Positions 1-8,118 of a stretch of 64,000 bases of DNA are shown here, piece by piece. The first letter of the stretch is position 1, and each line of letters begins with the position of its first letter. The stretch lies in the NCBI GenBank assembly GCA_965227875.1, contig OZ245783.1:1550001-1614000 (forward strand), in the 5' to 3' direction. Below the pieces are notes generated by a model, which made no database searches, was not told the origin of the DNA, and worked only from the letters and a program-made list of their open reading frames with translations. Made by a program: the position numbers and the translations under genes. Source of the DNA: G965227875 sp965227875. Its GTDB lineage: Bacteria > Pseudomonadota > Alphaproteobacteria > Rhizobiales > JAJFHC01.

Positions 1-1
1 T

Positions 2-1357
2 CGCTTTCCGCTTGAGGCCCAGCAGGCCGAGGCAAAGGCCAAGCGCCGCATCGGGCTGGGCGTCACCGGCCTCGCGGACGCCCTCATCATGTGCCGCACG
101 GTCTACGGCAGCGACGCCGCCGTCGCCCTCACGCGGCGCTGGATGGCACTCATCGAACGTGCAGCCTATCTGGCGAGCGCGGACCTCGCGCGCGAGAAGG
201 GCCCCTTCCCGCTCTTCGACCGCGACGCCTATCTCGCACGGCCACAGGTCGCGTCCCTCGACGAGGACGTCCGCGCCGCCATTTCCGAACACGGCATACG
301 CAACGCGCTCGTCACATCCATAGCGCCCACGGGCACCATCTCGCTTTATGCCGACAATGTCTCGAGCGGCGTCGAGCCGGTCTTTAGCTACACCTACACC
401 CGCAAGGTTCTGGAACCGGACGGCACCCGGACGGAAGAGACCGTTTCCGACTACGCCTACCGCGCCTTCCGCGCCCGCTTCGGCGAAGAGGCCGAACTGC
501 CGGATTATTTCGTCACCGCCCAGACGCTCGCGCCGCGCGACCACATCGTCATGCAGGCAGCGCTCCAGGAACACGTGGACAGTTCGATCTCCAAGACGGT
601 CAACTGCCCGCAGGACATGAGCTTCGAGGACTTTCGCGAGGTCTACGACCTTGCCTACGACCTCGGCCTGAAGGGCTGCACCACCTACCGGCCCAATGAC
701 GTGACCGGTTCGGTGCTCTCCACGGGCGACGCTGAGGCTTCCGCCACGCCCGCCGCCGGCGATACCCAGCCGAGCCTGCCGCTCGCCGCCCCGCTGCCGC
801 CGGCCGCCGACGCCCATGGCGACGTCGTCTACATGAAACAGCCGCTGGAACGCGAACAGGTGCTGCCCGGCTTCACCTACAAGGTCCGCTGGCCCGATTC
901 GGACCATGCCATCTACATCACGCTCAACGACATCGTCCAGAACGGACGCCGGCGGCCGTTCGAGATCTTCATCAATTCCAAGAACATGGAGCACTACGCT
1001 TGGACGGTGGCGCTGACCCGCATGATCAGCGCCGTCTTCCGGCGCGGCGGCGACGTTTCCTTCGTGGTGGAGGAACTCAAGGCGGTGTTCGACCCGCGCG
1101 GCGGGCAGTGGATGAACGGCAAGTACGTGCCGAGCCTCCTGGCGGCCATCGGCGGGGTGATCGAGCGCCACATGATCGACACCGGTTTCCTCGTCGCCGA
1201 CGATGCCGGCCCGATCGTGCCCGCCGCCGACGGGACCCCGCCAAAGGTGGAGACCGTCTCTTCCATGCGCTACTGCCCGAAGTGCGACGCGCCTTCGCTC
1301 GTTTACCAGGAAGGCTGCAACACCTGCATCAGCTGCGGGTATTCGAAATGCGGCTGA
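2..1357 (+). CDS. nrdJ: Adenosylcobalamin-dependent (class II) ribonucleotide reductase, C-terminal part
   Basis: This is the 3' part of a gene that starts before the window; the frame is open from base 2 and gives 451 residues. Class II ribonucleotide reductase makes deoxynucleotides from ribonucleotides with adenosylcobalamin, independent of oxygen. Visible family features are IAPTGTISLYADNVSSGVEP, the stretch SSISKTVNCPQDMSFEDF, the conserved KGCTTYRPNDVTGSVLS, and a cysteine-rich tail (CPKC, then CNTCISCGYSKCG) expected to act in thiol relay or metal binding. The window lacks the N-terminal half, so the upstream catalytic cysteines cannot be checked. A small gene with a LexA box follows 74 bases downstream. 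Confidence 0.95.
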   Translation, partial: RFPLEAQQAEAKAKRRIGLGVTGLADALIMCRTVYGSDAAVALTRRWMALIERAAYLASADLAREKGPFPLFDRDAYLARPQVASLDEDVRAAISEHGIRNALVTSIAPTGTISLYADNVSSGVEPVFSYTYTRKVLEPDGTRTEETVSDYAYRAFRARFGEEAELPDYFVTAQTLAPRDHIVMQAALQEHVDSSISKTVNCPQDMSFEDFREVYDLAYDLGLKGCTTYRPNDVTGSVLSTGDAEASATPAAGDTQPSLPLAAPLPPAADAHGDVVYMKQPLEREQVLPGFTYKVRWPDSDHAIYITLNDIVQNGRRRPFEIFINSKNMEHYAWTVALTRMISAVFRRGGDVSFVVEELKAVFDPRGGQWMNGKYVPSLLAAIGGVIERHMIDTGFLVADDAGPIVPAADGTPPKVETVSSMRYCPKCDAPSLVYQEGCNTCISCGYSKCG

Positions 1358-1393
1358 TCGTCCGATTTCCGGCTTGACCTGTCCGGGATTTTT

Positions 1394-1408
1394 GTTCTAC
1401 TTTTGTTC
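1394..1408 (+). promoter_or_regulatory. LexA (SOS) operator, alphaproteobacterial type
   Basis: The sequence reads GTTC, seven bases (TACTTTT), GTTC, which is an exact match to the direct-repeat LexA box known for Alphaproteobacteria. It lies 2 bases before an ATG at 1411 and 23 bases before the ATG at 1432. This position suggests the box overlaps the promoter or transcription start of the small downstream gene. Confidence 0.7.
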
Positions 1409-1431
1409 TCATGAACTGGGAACGTGAGACA

Positions 1432-1824
1432 ATGGACAACATGCCCGCCGGCGTCACCCGGGACGGTATAGTTCCGGGAAAATATCACTACTGGATCGGC
1501 GCATCCGGGAAACGCTACCTACACACGGTCTTCGAGTTCGAAAAGCTTCCCGACATCGACAATGCCGTCTTCCTCGCCGTCCGGCGCGAAAGGAACGGCG
1601 GCCGGACGGTGCTCGGCGCGGGCGCGCTCGGCACGGCACCGGGACATTCACGCCACGCGTCCTGTCTCGGCGAAGCCCGCCGCAGGGGTGCGGACGAGGT
1701 CCATCTTCACCTGACCTGCGAAACAGCCGCCCAACGCCAGGGCGTGCTCGACGACCTCACGGTCCGCCACCCCGCCCTCCGCCCCGAACGCACGGCACCC
1801 GCCGCAAGAGCCGGCGCCCGCTAG
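1432..1824 (+). CDS. Small protein of unknown function, probably SOS-regulated
   Basis: A 130-residue protein from the ATG at 1432; an ATG at 1411 in the same frame would add 7 residues but sits only 2 bases after the LexA box, so 1432 is preferred. The N-terminal half holds a compact motif, PGKYHYWIGASGKRYLHTVF, followed by a predicted beta-rich segment; the tail is Arg/Ala/Pro-rich. There is no signal peptide or membrane segment. The last ~45 bases of the gene belong to an imperfect repeat that recurs about 281 bases downstream, so the C-terminal residues may have been acquired with the repeat. I do not recognise a characterised family. The LexA box suggests a DNA-damage role (inference). 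Confidence 0.75.
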   Translation: MDNMPAGVTRDGIVPGKYHYWIGASGKRYLHTVFEFEKLPDIDNAVFLAVRRERNGGRTVLGAGALGTAPGHSRHASCLGEARRRGADEVHLHLTCETAAQRQGVLDDLTVRHPALRPERTAPAARAGAR

Positions 1825-1966
1825 CCTGCAACATGGATCCCGGCCTTCGCCGGGAATTCGTGGTTTTGACCGGCTAGTCCCCCCAGGGCAACTCGCCCTG
1901 CCCGCAACCCGAACCGACCCGGAAAATCCACCACCGCATCCCCGGCGAAAGCCGGGGCCCATTGGC
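1779..1966. repeat. Palindrome-rich repeat, copy 1
   Basis: First of two imperfect copies. It starts inside the 3' end of the small upstream gene and holds two hairpins: CCCGGC-CTTC-GCCGGG near 1839 and CCCCGGC-GAAA-GCCGGGG near 1941. The left part matches 2060-2155 at an offset of 281 bases with few substitutions; the right part matches at an offset of about 334 because copy 2 carries extra bases in between. The 1825-2337 interval holds no gene that I can support. Confidence 0.85.
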
Positions 1967-2059
1967 CGCTCCGCAGTCGCATGACGCGCAGACCGACCCC
2001 GTACCGCTTCCTGCTACCCACCGATCATGAGCCGGAACCCCGAGCCAAAACCCCGACCT

Positions 2060-2298
2060 CCACCCCGAACGCACGGCACCCACCGCAAGAGCCGGCGCCC
2101 GCTAGCCTGCAGCATGGATCCCGGCCTTCGCCGGGAATTCGTGGTTCGGACCGGAAAATCCACACATGGCAACCCTCCTTGTTCGCGAGGTGAACCGGAC
2201 CAAACCGGCAAGTCCCCCCACGCAACCCGCCCTGCCCACGGGCCGGACCGACCCGGAAAACCCACCCCCGCATCCCCGGCGAAAGCCGGGGTCCATGG
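2060..2298. repeat. Palindrome-rich repeat, copy 2
   Basis: Second copy of the element at 1779-1966, including a non-coding duplicate of the 3' end and TAG of the upstream gene (CGCTAGCCTGCA recurs). It contains the same two hairpins, with stable CTTC and GAAA loops, and about 53 extra bases between its left and right parts. It lies between the 3' ends of two convergent genes. It resembles the extragenic palindromes at 40.95-42.8 and 49.1-49.8 kb in hairpin architecture. Confidence 0.85.
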
Positions 2299-2337
2299 GC
2301 GTCTGCTCTTGCCCTTCCCGGATCCGGTACCCGGCGT

Positions 2338-2865
2338 CTAGGCCTCTTCCACCAGACGGTAGAGTGCCTCGAGGTCGTCGTCGCGTATGCCGACCTCGCG
2401 CAGATGCAGGACCGTGTTGCGAAGATATTCAGGGTTCTCCCCCGACTGGCCGACACCCCCGCGTACGATCTCAGCCTGGGTCTCCAGGTCGAGCCGGCCG
2501 GCATACTGGTGATGCGCGCGATCGACGACGAAACAGGTCGCCTCGACCTCGTCCGTCCGCGCGCCCGACAGTCTCACCGGGTGCCGGCGCTCGAGATAGA
2601 CCATGGTCGGCTGTTCGCGCGCGCGGAGATAGGCGCAGGTCTCCTCCCAGACGGCGTCTTCCACCCGGAATGCGGCGCCGTCGCAATGTCCGCCATCGTC
2701 GAGCGCCAGGACCAGCCCGGGCCGCTCGGGCGTTCCCCGGTGCACGTGGGAATAGACGCAGAGGCTGCGGTGCAGGCCCTCGAGCCGGGCCGGATGGCGC
2801 TCGGCAAACGGAAAACCGGGGCGCCACATCAGCGAGCCGTATCCGAACACCCAGTTCTCCGCCAT
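2338..2865 (-). CDS. Gamma-glutamylcyclotransferase, ChaC-like (glutathione-specific)
   Basis: A 175-residue cytosolic enzyme of the ChaC type, which cleaves glutathione to 5-oxoproline and Cys-Gly. The N terminus has the diagnostic loop WVFGYGSLMWRPGFPF that binds the gamma-glutamyl group, and the region around residue 95-110 (YLRAREQPTMVYLERR) contains the expected catalytic glutamate. The C-terminal part (YAGRLDLETQAEIVRGGVGQ, SGENPEYLRNTVLHLREVGI) is typical of bacterial ChaC homologues. The length matches the family. It is a single gene, facing the DUF2125 gene across 134 bases. The in vivo substrate is inferred from the family. Confidence 0.9.
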   Translation of the reverse strand: MAENWVFGYGSLMWRPGFPFAERHPARLEGLHRSLCVYSHVHRGTPERPGLVLALDDGGHCDGAAFRVEDAVWEETCAYLRAREQPTMVYLERRHPVRLSGARTDEVEATCFVVDRAHHQYAGRLDLETQAEIVRGGVGQSGENPEYLRNTVLHLREVGIRDDDLEALYRLVEEA

Positions 2866-2999
2866 GACATCCCTTCCCTTTTGCAGGCCCGGCCTGCAAA
2901 TGCAGAAGCAGACGCCGCGGCCGCTTCCTTCGCGCCGGGAAACGATCTATATCTGCGACCGTTCGCAAAGACCAGCCCACCCCGCAACGGAAAGACCAG

Positions 3000-4043
3000 A
3001 TGGCCGGAAACCGCCCGCGCGGCGCACTTAGGATGTCCCTGCCCCTTATGGCCGTCATTGCCGCGGGCCTTGTGTGGTGCGGTTACTGGTACTTCGCGTC
3101 CGCCGAGATCCGGCAGCGGATCGCCGAACGCGAGTCGATGGGCATCCCCCTCGTCTGCGGCGAGGAGGAATGGGCCGGGTTTCCGTTCCGGTTCACGCTG
3201 ATCTGCAAGGACGCGGAACTCAGGCTCGACACGCCGGACGGCCCGGTTTCCCTTGCCACAGGGCGCCTCAGCCTGACCGCACTTGCCTATAGTCCCAACC
3301 ACGTGATCGCCGAGGCGTCCTCGCCTGCCGACATCGCACTGCCCGGACTGCGCATCAGGAGCGAGGAGGCCCCTCTGCGCGCCGGGCTCAAGTTCGAGCT
3401 GGCAAGCGGCGAGCCGCGCGAGCTGAGCCTGTCGACCAGCGACTGGAGCGGCCGTTTCGAACTGCCCGTGGCAGGCGCCGGCAACCGCACGGTCAACGCA
3501 AGCGCGGACGCGTTTCTCCTGCACTGGCGGCCCGCGGACAACGGCAACGTCCAGAGTCTCGGCCTCCAGACGCAAGAGCTTGTCCTGCGCAACAGCGCAC
3601 CCCTGCCCGGCGAGCCGGACGAGGTGACGCTCGACAGCCTTGCGGGCCTCGTCGACATTACCGCGTTCGACATCACCCGCCCGCCCGACACGCTGAAGGA
3701 CTGGCAGGCGGCGGGGGGCCGCATCGAGATCCGGCACCTGGCCGGCAAGGCCTACGGCCAGGACGTGGTCGCGCAAGGCGACCTCGGCCTCGACGCAAGC
3801 GGCCTCGCGGACGGTCGCGTCGAAGCCGACATCCTCGACCTCGACGGCCTGCTCAAGACGTTCATCGCCAACGGCACCGTGAAGGAAAACGAGGCCGTGA
3901 TGATCTCCACGGCCGTCAGGCTGCTGTCCGGCGGGGCGAAGGATCTCGAGGAAGGCCGCAGCCGCGTTCCGGTCATCTTCTCCAAGGGCAGGTTCTATGT
4001 CGGTCCCTTCAAGGTGACCACCCTGCCGTCGCTTTTCCGGTAG
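3000..4043 (+). CDS. DUF2125 domain-containing membrane-anchored protein
   Basis: A 347-residue protein with a short basic N terminus and one membrane segment at about residues 12-32 (MSLPLMAVIAAGLVWCGYWY), so most of it should lie in the periplasm. The segment after the anchor, with paired cysteines (LVCGEEEWAGFPFRF, LICKDAEL), is the hallmark of DUF2125, a family common in Alphaproteobacteria and of unknown function. The rest is a long beta-rich repeat-like domain. An ATG at 3033 is an alternative start. It converges with tyrC, with 16 bases between the stops. Family assignment is firm; function is unknown. Confidence 0.85.
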   Translation: MAGNRPRGALRMSLPLMAVIAAGLVWCGYWYFASAEIRQRIAERESMGIPLVCGEEEWAGFPFRFTLICKDAELRLDTPDGPVSLATGRLSLTALAYSPNHVIAEASSPADIALPGLRIRSEEAPLRAGLKFELASGEPRELSLSTSDWSGRFELPVAGAGNRTVNASADAFLLHWRPADNGNVQSLGLQTQELVLRNSAPLPGEPDEVTLDSLAGLVDITAFDITRPPDTLKDWQAAGGRIEIRHLAGKAYGQDVVAQGDLGLDASGLADGRVEADILDLDGLLKTFIANGTVKENEAVMISTAVRLLSGGAKDLEEGRSRVPVIFSKGRFYVGPFKVTTLPSLFR

Positions 4044-4059
4044 ACCGCACTGCGGCGGA

Positions 4060-5001
4060 TCAGGCCTTCGGCGTAGCCGCCCTGTCGGCGGCAAGGCGCC
4101 CGAAGTCCGGCAGGCTGGTGTCCTGGCCCGCATCGATGATGCCGCGGCGGATGTCCCGCGTCATGGTGAAGTGCTCGAACAGGAAGTCGCCGTCACCGCG
4201 GCGGATCGCCCGCTGCAGCGCGGTCAGGTCTTCCGTGAACCGTCCGAGCATTTCCAGGACCGCGTCCCGGTTGGTCAGGAACACATCCCGCCACATGGTC
4301 GGGTCCGACGCGGCGATGCGCGTGAAATCCCGGAATCCGCTGGCGGAGAACTTGATGACCTCCGAACTCGTCACTTCCTCCAGGTCCGCGGCCGTGCCGA
4401 CGATGTTGTAGGCGATGAGATGCGGCAGGTGGCTGGTAATCGCCAGGACCAGGTCGTGGTGCTCCGGATCCATGCGCTCCACCGTCGAGCCGCAGGCCTG
4501 CCAGAACGCCTCCAGCCGGTCGACCGCATCCGGATCGGCCCGCTCGGGTGGTGTCAGGATCAGCCAGCGCCCGTCGAAGAGCGAGGCGAAACCGGAATCC
4601 GGGCCGGAATGTTCCGTGCCCGCGACGGGATGCCCGGGAACGAAGTGCACGCCCTTCGGGATATGCGGACCGAGATCGCGGATCACCGCGCCCTTGACCG
4701 AACCCACATCCGTGACGATCGCCCCCGGTTTGAGCGCCGGTCCGATCTCCGCGCCGATCCGCTTGAAGGCACCCACTGGTGCGCAGACGATCACGAGATC
4801 CGCGTCCGCCACAGCGTCGGCGGCGGTCTCGTGCATCTCGTCCACGAGGCCCAGCTCAAGGGCGCGCGCTCGCGTTTCAGCACTTCTCGCGGTCCCGGAG
4901 ATGCGTCCCGCCAGCCCGCCGCGCCGCATGGCGTGGCACAATGACGAGCCGATCAGCCCCAACCCGACAAGGGCGGCTTTCTCGAACATGGGCTGCGGCA
5001 T
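4060..5001 (-). CDS. tyrC: Prephenate/arogenate dehydrogenase
   Basis: A 313-residue NAD(P)-dependent dehydrogenase of tyrosine synthesis that oxidatively decarboxylates prephenate or arogenate. The Rossmann motif GLGLIGSS sits at residues ~10-17, followed by the family blocks DVGSVKGAVI, HFVPGHPVAGTEHSGPD and AITSHLPHLIAY. The start at 5001 lies 4 bases after the hisC stop; a second ATG at 4989 is possible. Upstream ATG at 5034 would run deep into hisC and is rejected. Pairing with hisC, whose product can act on aromatic keto acids, is the usual alphaproteobacterial arrangement. Whether prephenate or arogenate is preferred cannot be read from the sequence. Confidence 0.93.
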   Translation of the reverse strand: MPQPMFEKAALVGLGLIGSSLCHAMRRGGLAGRISGTARSAETRARALELGLVDEMHETAADAVADADLVIVCAPVGAFKRIGAEIGPALKPGAIVTDVGSVKGAVIRDLGPHIPKGVHFVPGHPVAGTEHSGPDSGFASLFDGRWLILTPPERADPDAVDRLEAFWQACGSTVERMDPEHHDLVLAITSHLPHLIAYNIVGTAADLEEVTSSEVIKFSASGFRDFTRIAASDPTMWRDVFLTNRDAVLEMLGRFTEDLTALQRAIRRGDGDFLFEHFTMTRDIRRGIIDAGQDTSLPDFGRLAADRAATPKA

Positions 5002-5005
5002 GAAG

Positions 5006-6148
5006 TCAGCCCCTGTGCCCCAGGTAGTCCGCAAGCGCGTCGATCACCGCGCGGTTCGCCTCTTCCGTCCCCACCGTCAGCCGCAGGCAGTTGGACAGGT
5101 GGTAGTTGTCGAGACGCCGCAGGATCAGGCCGCGCTCGCTGAGGAACGTGTCGGCCTCGGCCGCGCTCTTGCCGTCCTTGCCGTCGAAGTCGACGAGGAT
5201 GAAATTACCCACGCTGGGCGTGATCCTGAGCCCGAGTTCCCCGAGCCGTTCGGTCAGCCAGGCGAGCCACGTGTCGTTGTGCGACACCGCCTGCTCGGTG
5301 AAGGCATCGTCGCCGATCGCGGCCACGCCGGCGGCGATCGCAGGCGCGTTGACGTTGAACGGGCCGCGAATGCGGTGCAGAACGTCCGCCACCTCTGGCG
5401 GGCAGTAGGCCCAGCCCAGACGCAGCGCCGCCAGGCCGTAGATCTTCGAGAAGGTGCGCGTCATCACCACGTTGTCCGACGTGGCGACAAGCTCGATTCC
5501 CGATTCATAGTCGTTCTTGCGGACATATTCCGCATAGGCCGCATCGAGAACCAGGAGCACATGCCCCGGCAGGCCCGCATGCAGGCGCCGCACCTCGTCA
5601 TGGGGCATGTATGTGCCCGTGGGGTTGTTCGGGTTGGCCAGGAACACGACTTTCGTGCGCTCCGTGACCGCGGCGAGGATCGCGTCCGCATCGGCCCGGC
5701 GCTCGTTTTCCTCCACGACGACCGGCGTACCACCATTGGTGCGGATCGCGATCTCGTAGACCAGGAAACCGTGCCGCGTGAAGATCGCCTCGTCGCCCTC
5801 GCCGATATAGGCCTGGGAGAGCAGCGAAAGGATCTCGTCGGACCCCGACCCACAGACGATCCGGTCGGGACTGAGGCCGTAATGGGCCGCGATCGCATCG
5901 CGCAGGGCCGTGGCGCTGCCGTCGGGATAGAGCTCGAGCGTGCCCGCGGCGGCCTCGAAGGCTTCGCGTGCGGCGGGGCTCGGACCGAGGGGCGTTTCGT
6001 TCGACGAAAGCTTGAAGACGCGCCCGCTGCCCTTTGCGCCGCTCTTGCCGGGTACATAGGCGGCGATGTCGAGAATGCCCGCGCAGGGTTGTGGTTTCTG
6101 ACTGGCCATGACTGCTGGAACACCGTTGGATGGATCGGCGGTATTCAT
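5006..6148 (-). CDS. hisC: Histidinol-phosphate aminotransferase
   Basis: A PLP-dependent class I/II aminotransferase for the histidinol-phosphate step of histidine synthesis; alphaproteobacterial homologues next to tyrC may also serve aromatic amino acid synthesis. Visible motifs are SSNETPLGPSP near the N terminus, GSGSDEILSLLSQ, NPNNPTGTYMP, DAAYAEY and the PLP-lysine block FSKIYGLAALRLGW. The start at 6148 has a GGAA six bases upstream and gives 380 residues; the ATG at 6109 gives 367 residues, nearer the family norm, but has no visible ribosome site. It is first in a two-gene unit with tyrC and divergent from metX. Confidence 0.93.
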   Translation of the reverse strand: MNTADPSNGVPAVMASQKPQPCAGILDIAAYVPGKSGAKGSGRVFKLSSNETPLGPSPAAREAFEAAAGTLELYPDGSATALRDAIAAHYGLSPDRIVCGSGSDEILSLLSQAYIGEGDEAIFTRHGFLVYEIAIRTNGGTPVVVEENERRADADAILAAVTERTKVVFLANPNNPTGTYMPHDEVRRLHAGLPGHVLLVLDAAYAEYVRKNDYESGIELVATSDNVVMTRTFSKIYGLAALRLGWAYCPPEVADVLHRIRGPFNVNAPAIAAGVAAIGDDAFTEQAVSHNDTWLAWLTERLGELGLRITPSVGNFILVDFDGKDGKSAAEADTFLSERGLILRRLDNYHLSNCLRLTVGTEEANRAVIDALADYLGHRG

Positions 6149-6279
6149 ACGGTTCCGCATGCGCAAAATCAAAGAAAACATTGACACATCGCGCGTCCGC
6201 GCCGCAGAACAGGCCCGCGCCGGCCGACACCCGAGACGCCCGCGCAACCCTCGCCAGGAACCCGGGAAAAGTGCCGCCG
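6149..6279. promoter_or_regulatory. Divergent hisC / metX intergenic region
   Basis: A 131-base region that must hold the promoters of hisC-tyrC and metX-metW. A TTGACA at 6181-6186 on the plus strand is a possible -35 box, but no convincing -10 follows at 16-18 bases. I looked for a SAM-II type riboswitch, common ahead of alphaproteobacterial met genes, and could not see its conserved pseudoknot sequences here. Confidence 0.35.
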
Positions 6280-7437
6280 ATGTCCGCAACCGTTGAGACG
6301 AACGAGGCTTCAGGAGCCGGACTCGTCGCCCGCTTCGGCGAAGACCGGCCTCTCGCGCTGGACTGTGGCGAAACTCTCGTGAACTTCGGCCTCGCCTACG
6401 AGACCGCGGGCAAGCTCAATGCGGAAAAGTCGAACGCCATACTCATCTGCCATGCGCTGACTGGCGACCACTACGTGACCACGACACACCCGCTCACCGG
6501 CAAGCCCGGCTGGTGGACCACCATGGTCGGCCCCGGAAAACCGGTCGACACAGACAGGTATTTCGTCATCTGCTCCAACGTCATCGGCGGTTGCCTCGGG
6601 AGCACGGGTCCGGCATCGCGGAACCCCGCCACCGGGGAACCGTTCGGCAGCGACTTTCCGGTGATCACCATTGCCGACATGGTGCGCGCCCAGGCCATGC
6701 TCGTCGATGAACTCGGCATCGACAAACTGTTCTGCGTTCTCGGCGGCTCCATGGGCGGCATGCAGGTTCTGCAATGGGCCGCGTCCTATCCCGACAGGGT
6801 GTTCAGCGCCATACCCATCGCCGCCGCGTTCAAGCACTCCGCCCAGAACATCGCCTTTCACGAGGTCGGGCGGCAGGCCATTCTCGCCGACCCGGACTGG
6901 CATTCCGGGCGTTACGCCATGCATGGCGCCAAGCCGCGAAAGGGCCTCGCCGTCGCCCGGATGGCCGCGCATATCACCTATCTTTCCGAACAGGCGCTGC
7001 ACCGGAAGTTCGGTCGCAACCTTCAGGACCGCGACGCCCTCACCTTCGGCTTCGACGCCGACTTCCAAATCGAATCCTACCTGCGCCACCAGGGGTCGAC
7101 GTTCGTCGATCGGTTCGACGCCAACAGCTACATGTACCTGACCCGGGCCATGGACTATTTCGACATTGCCGCCGACCATGGCGGGGTGGCCGCGAACGCC
7201 TATGTCGACACGCCGACGCGGTTCTGCATCGTCTCCTTCACCAGCGACTGGCTTTTCCCGACCTCCGAGAGCCGCGAGATCGTCCAGGCGCTGAACGCGG
7301 TCGCCGCCAATGTCAGTTTCGTCGAGGTGGAGACCGACAAGGGGCACGACGCCTTCCTGCTCGACGAGCCGGAACTCTTCCGCACGATTTCCGGCTTCCT
7401 TACCGGGGCCGCGCGAAGCCGGGGCCTGGAGGCGTGA
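6280..7437 (+). CDS. metX: Homoserine O-acetyltransferase
   Basis: A 385-residue alpha/beta-hydrolase-fold enzyme that acylates homoserine at the start of methionine synthesis. The nucleophile elbow GGSMGGMQVLQW carries the catalytic serine, the aspartate is in FTSDWLFP and the histidine in DKGHDAFLLD. The oxyanion-side block HALTGDHYV and the GWWTTMVGPGKPVDTDRYFVI region are typical of MetX. I chose the ATG at 6280 because upstream in-frame codons overlap the divergent hisC leader and lack family similarity. The gene is followed after 4 bases by metW. MetX enzymes may use acetyl- or succinyl-CoA, so the acyl donor is inferred. Confidence 0.95.
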   Translation: MSATVETNEASGAGLVARFGEDRPLALDCGETLVNFGLAYETAGKLNAEKSNAILICHALTGDHYVTTTHPLTGKPGWWTTMVGPGKPVDTDRYFVICSNVIGGCLGSTGPASRNPATGEPFGSDFPVITIADMVRAQAMLVDELGIDKLFCVLGGSMGGMQVLQWAASYPDRVFSAIPIAAAFKHSAQNIAFHEVGRQAILADPDWHSGRYAMHGAKPRKGLAVARMAAHITYLSEQALHRKFGRNLQDRDALTFGFDADFQIESYLRHQGSTFVDRFDANSYMYLTRAMDYFDIAADHGGVAANAYVDTPTRFCIVSFTSDWLFPTSESREIVQALNAVAANVSFVEVETDKGHDAFLLDEPELFRTISGFLTGAARSRGLEA

Positions 7438-7441
7438 TCCG

Positions 7442-8068
7442 GTGAACCAACCCGCCGAAACCACCCGCACCAATCCCCGCGTCGACCTCGTCCTCATTTC
7501 TGAGATGGTCGAGAAGGGCACGCGCGTCCTCGATGTCGGCTGCGGCGACGGCGCGCTGCTCCGTCTCCTCACGGACGAGCGCCGCGTGGACGCCCGCGGC
7601 ATCGAACTGAGCCAGCACGGCGTCAACCAGTGCGTCGCCCAGGGACTTTCGGTCATCCAGGGCGATGCGGACCGCGACCTCGTGAACTACCCCGACGACG
7701 CCTTCGACTATGTGATCCTGAGCCGCACCATCCAGGCCACGCTCAGGCCGCGTGACGTGCTCGAACAACTTCTGCGCATCGGCCGTCGCGCTATCGTGTC
7801 CTTCCCGAATTTCGGTCACTGGCGCGTGCGGCTCGACCTCTCCCTCCACGGCAGGATGCCGGTGACCGACTACCTGCCCGAGAAGTGGTACGAATCGCCG
7901 AACATCCATTTCTGCACGATCCGGGACTTCACCGATCTGTGCGCCGATCTCAATGCGGTCGTCGAACGACAGATCGCGCTCAACGCCCAGGGACGCCAGA
8001 TGAGCCTGCAGTCGCTCGCCCTGGCCAACCTGTTCGGCGAACAGGCCGTTTTCGTTCTCCACCGCTGA
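7442..8068 (+). CDS. metW: Methionine biosynthesis protein MetW
   Basis: A 208-residue protein with a class I methyltransferase fold; the SAM-site motif is VLDVGCGDGALLRLL near residues 23-37. MetW works with MetX in methionine synthesis and in several bacteria is needed for full MetX activity. The start is a GTG at 7442, four bases after the metX stop; the longer upstream frame overlaps metX and is not credible. Family signatures LSRTIQATLRPRDVLEQLLR and FPNFGHWRVRLDL are present, and the length is normal. Translational coupling with metX is likely from the spacing. Confidence 0.95.
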   Translation: MNQPAETTRTNPRVDLVLISEMVEKGTRVLDVGCGDGALLRLLTDERRVDARGIELSQHGVNQCVAQGLSVIQGDADRDLVNYPDDAFDYVILSRTIQATLRPRDVLEQLLRIGRRAIVSFPNFGHWRVRLDLSLHGRMPVTDYLPEKWYESPNIHFCTIRDFTDLCADLNAVVERQIALNAQGRQMSLQSLALANLFGEQAVFVLHR

Positions 8069-8118
8069 ACGCCGCGACCTCGGGCAACCGCGTTGAACCG
8101 GGTCCGATCACAGCGCTG

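Noticed and set aside
4415..6184. A 589-residue plus-strand frame
   Set aside because: It runs opposite tyrC and hisC and is low-complexity.
6149..6279. SAM-II riboswitch ahead of metX
   Set aside because: The conserved pseudoknot sequences of that riboswitch could not be found in this interval.
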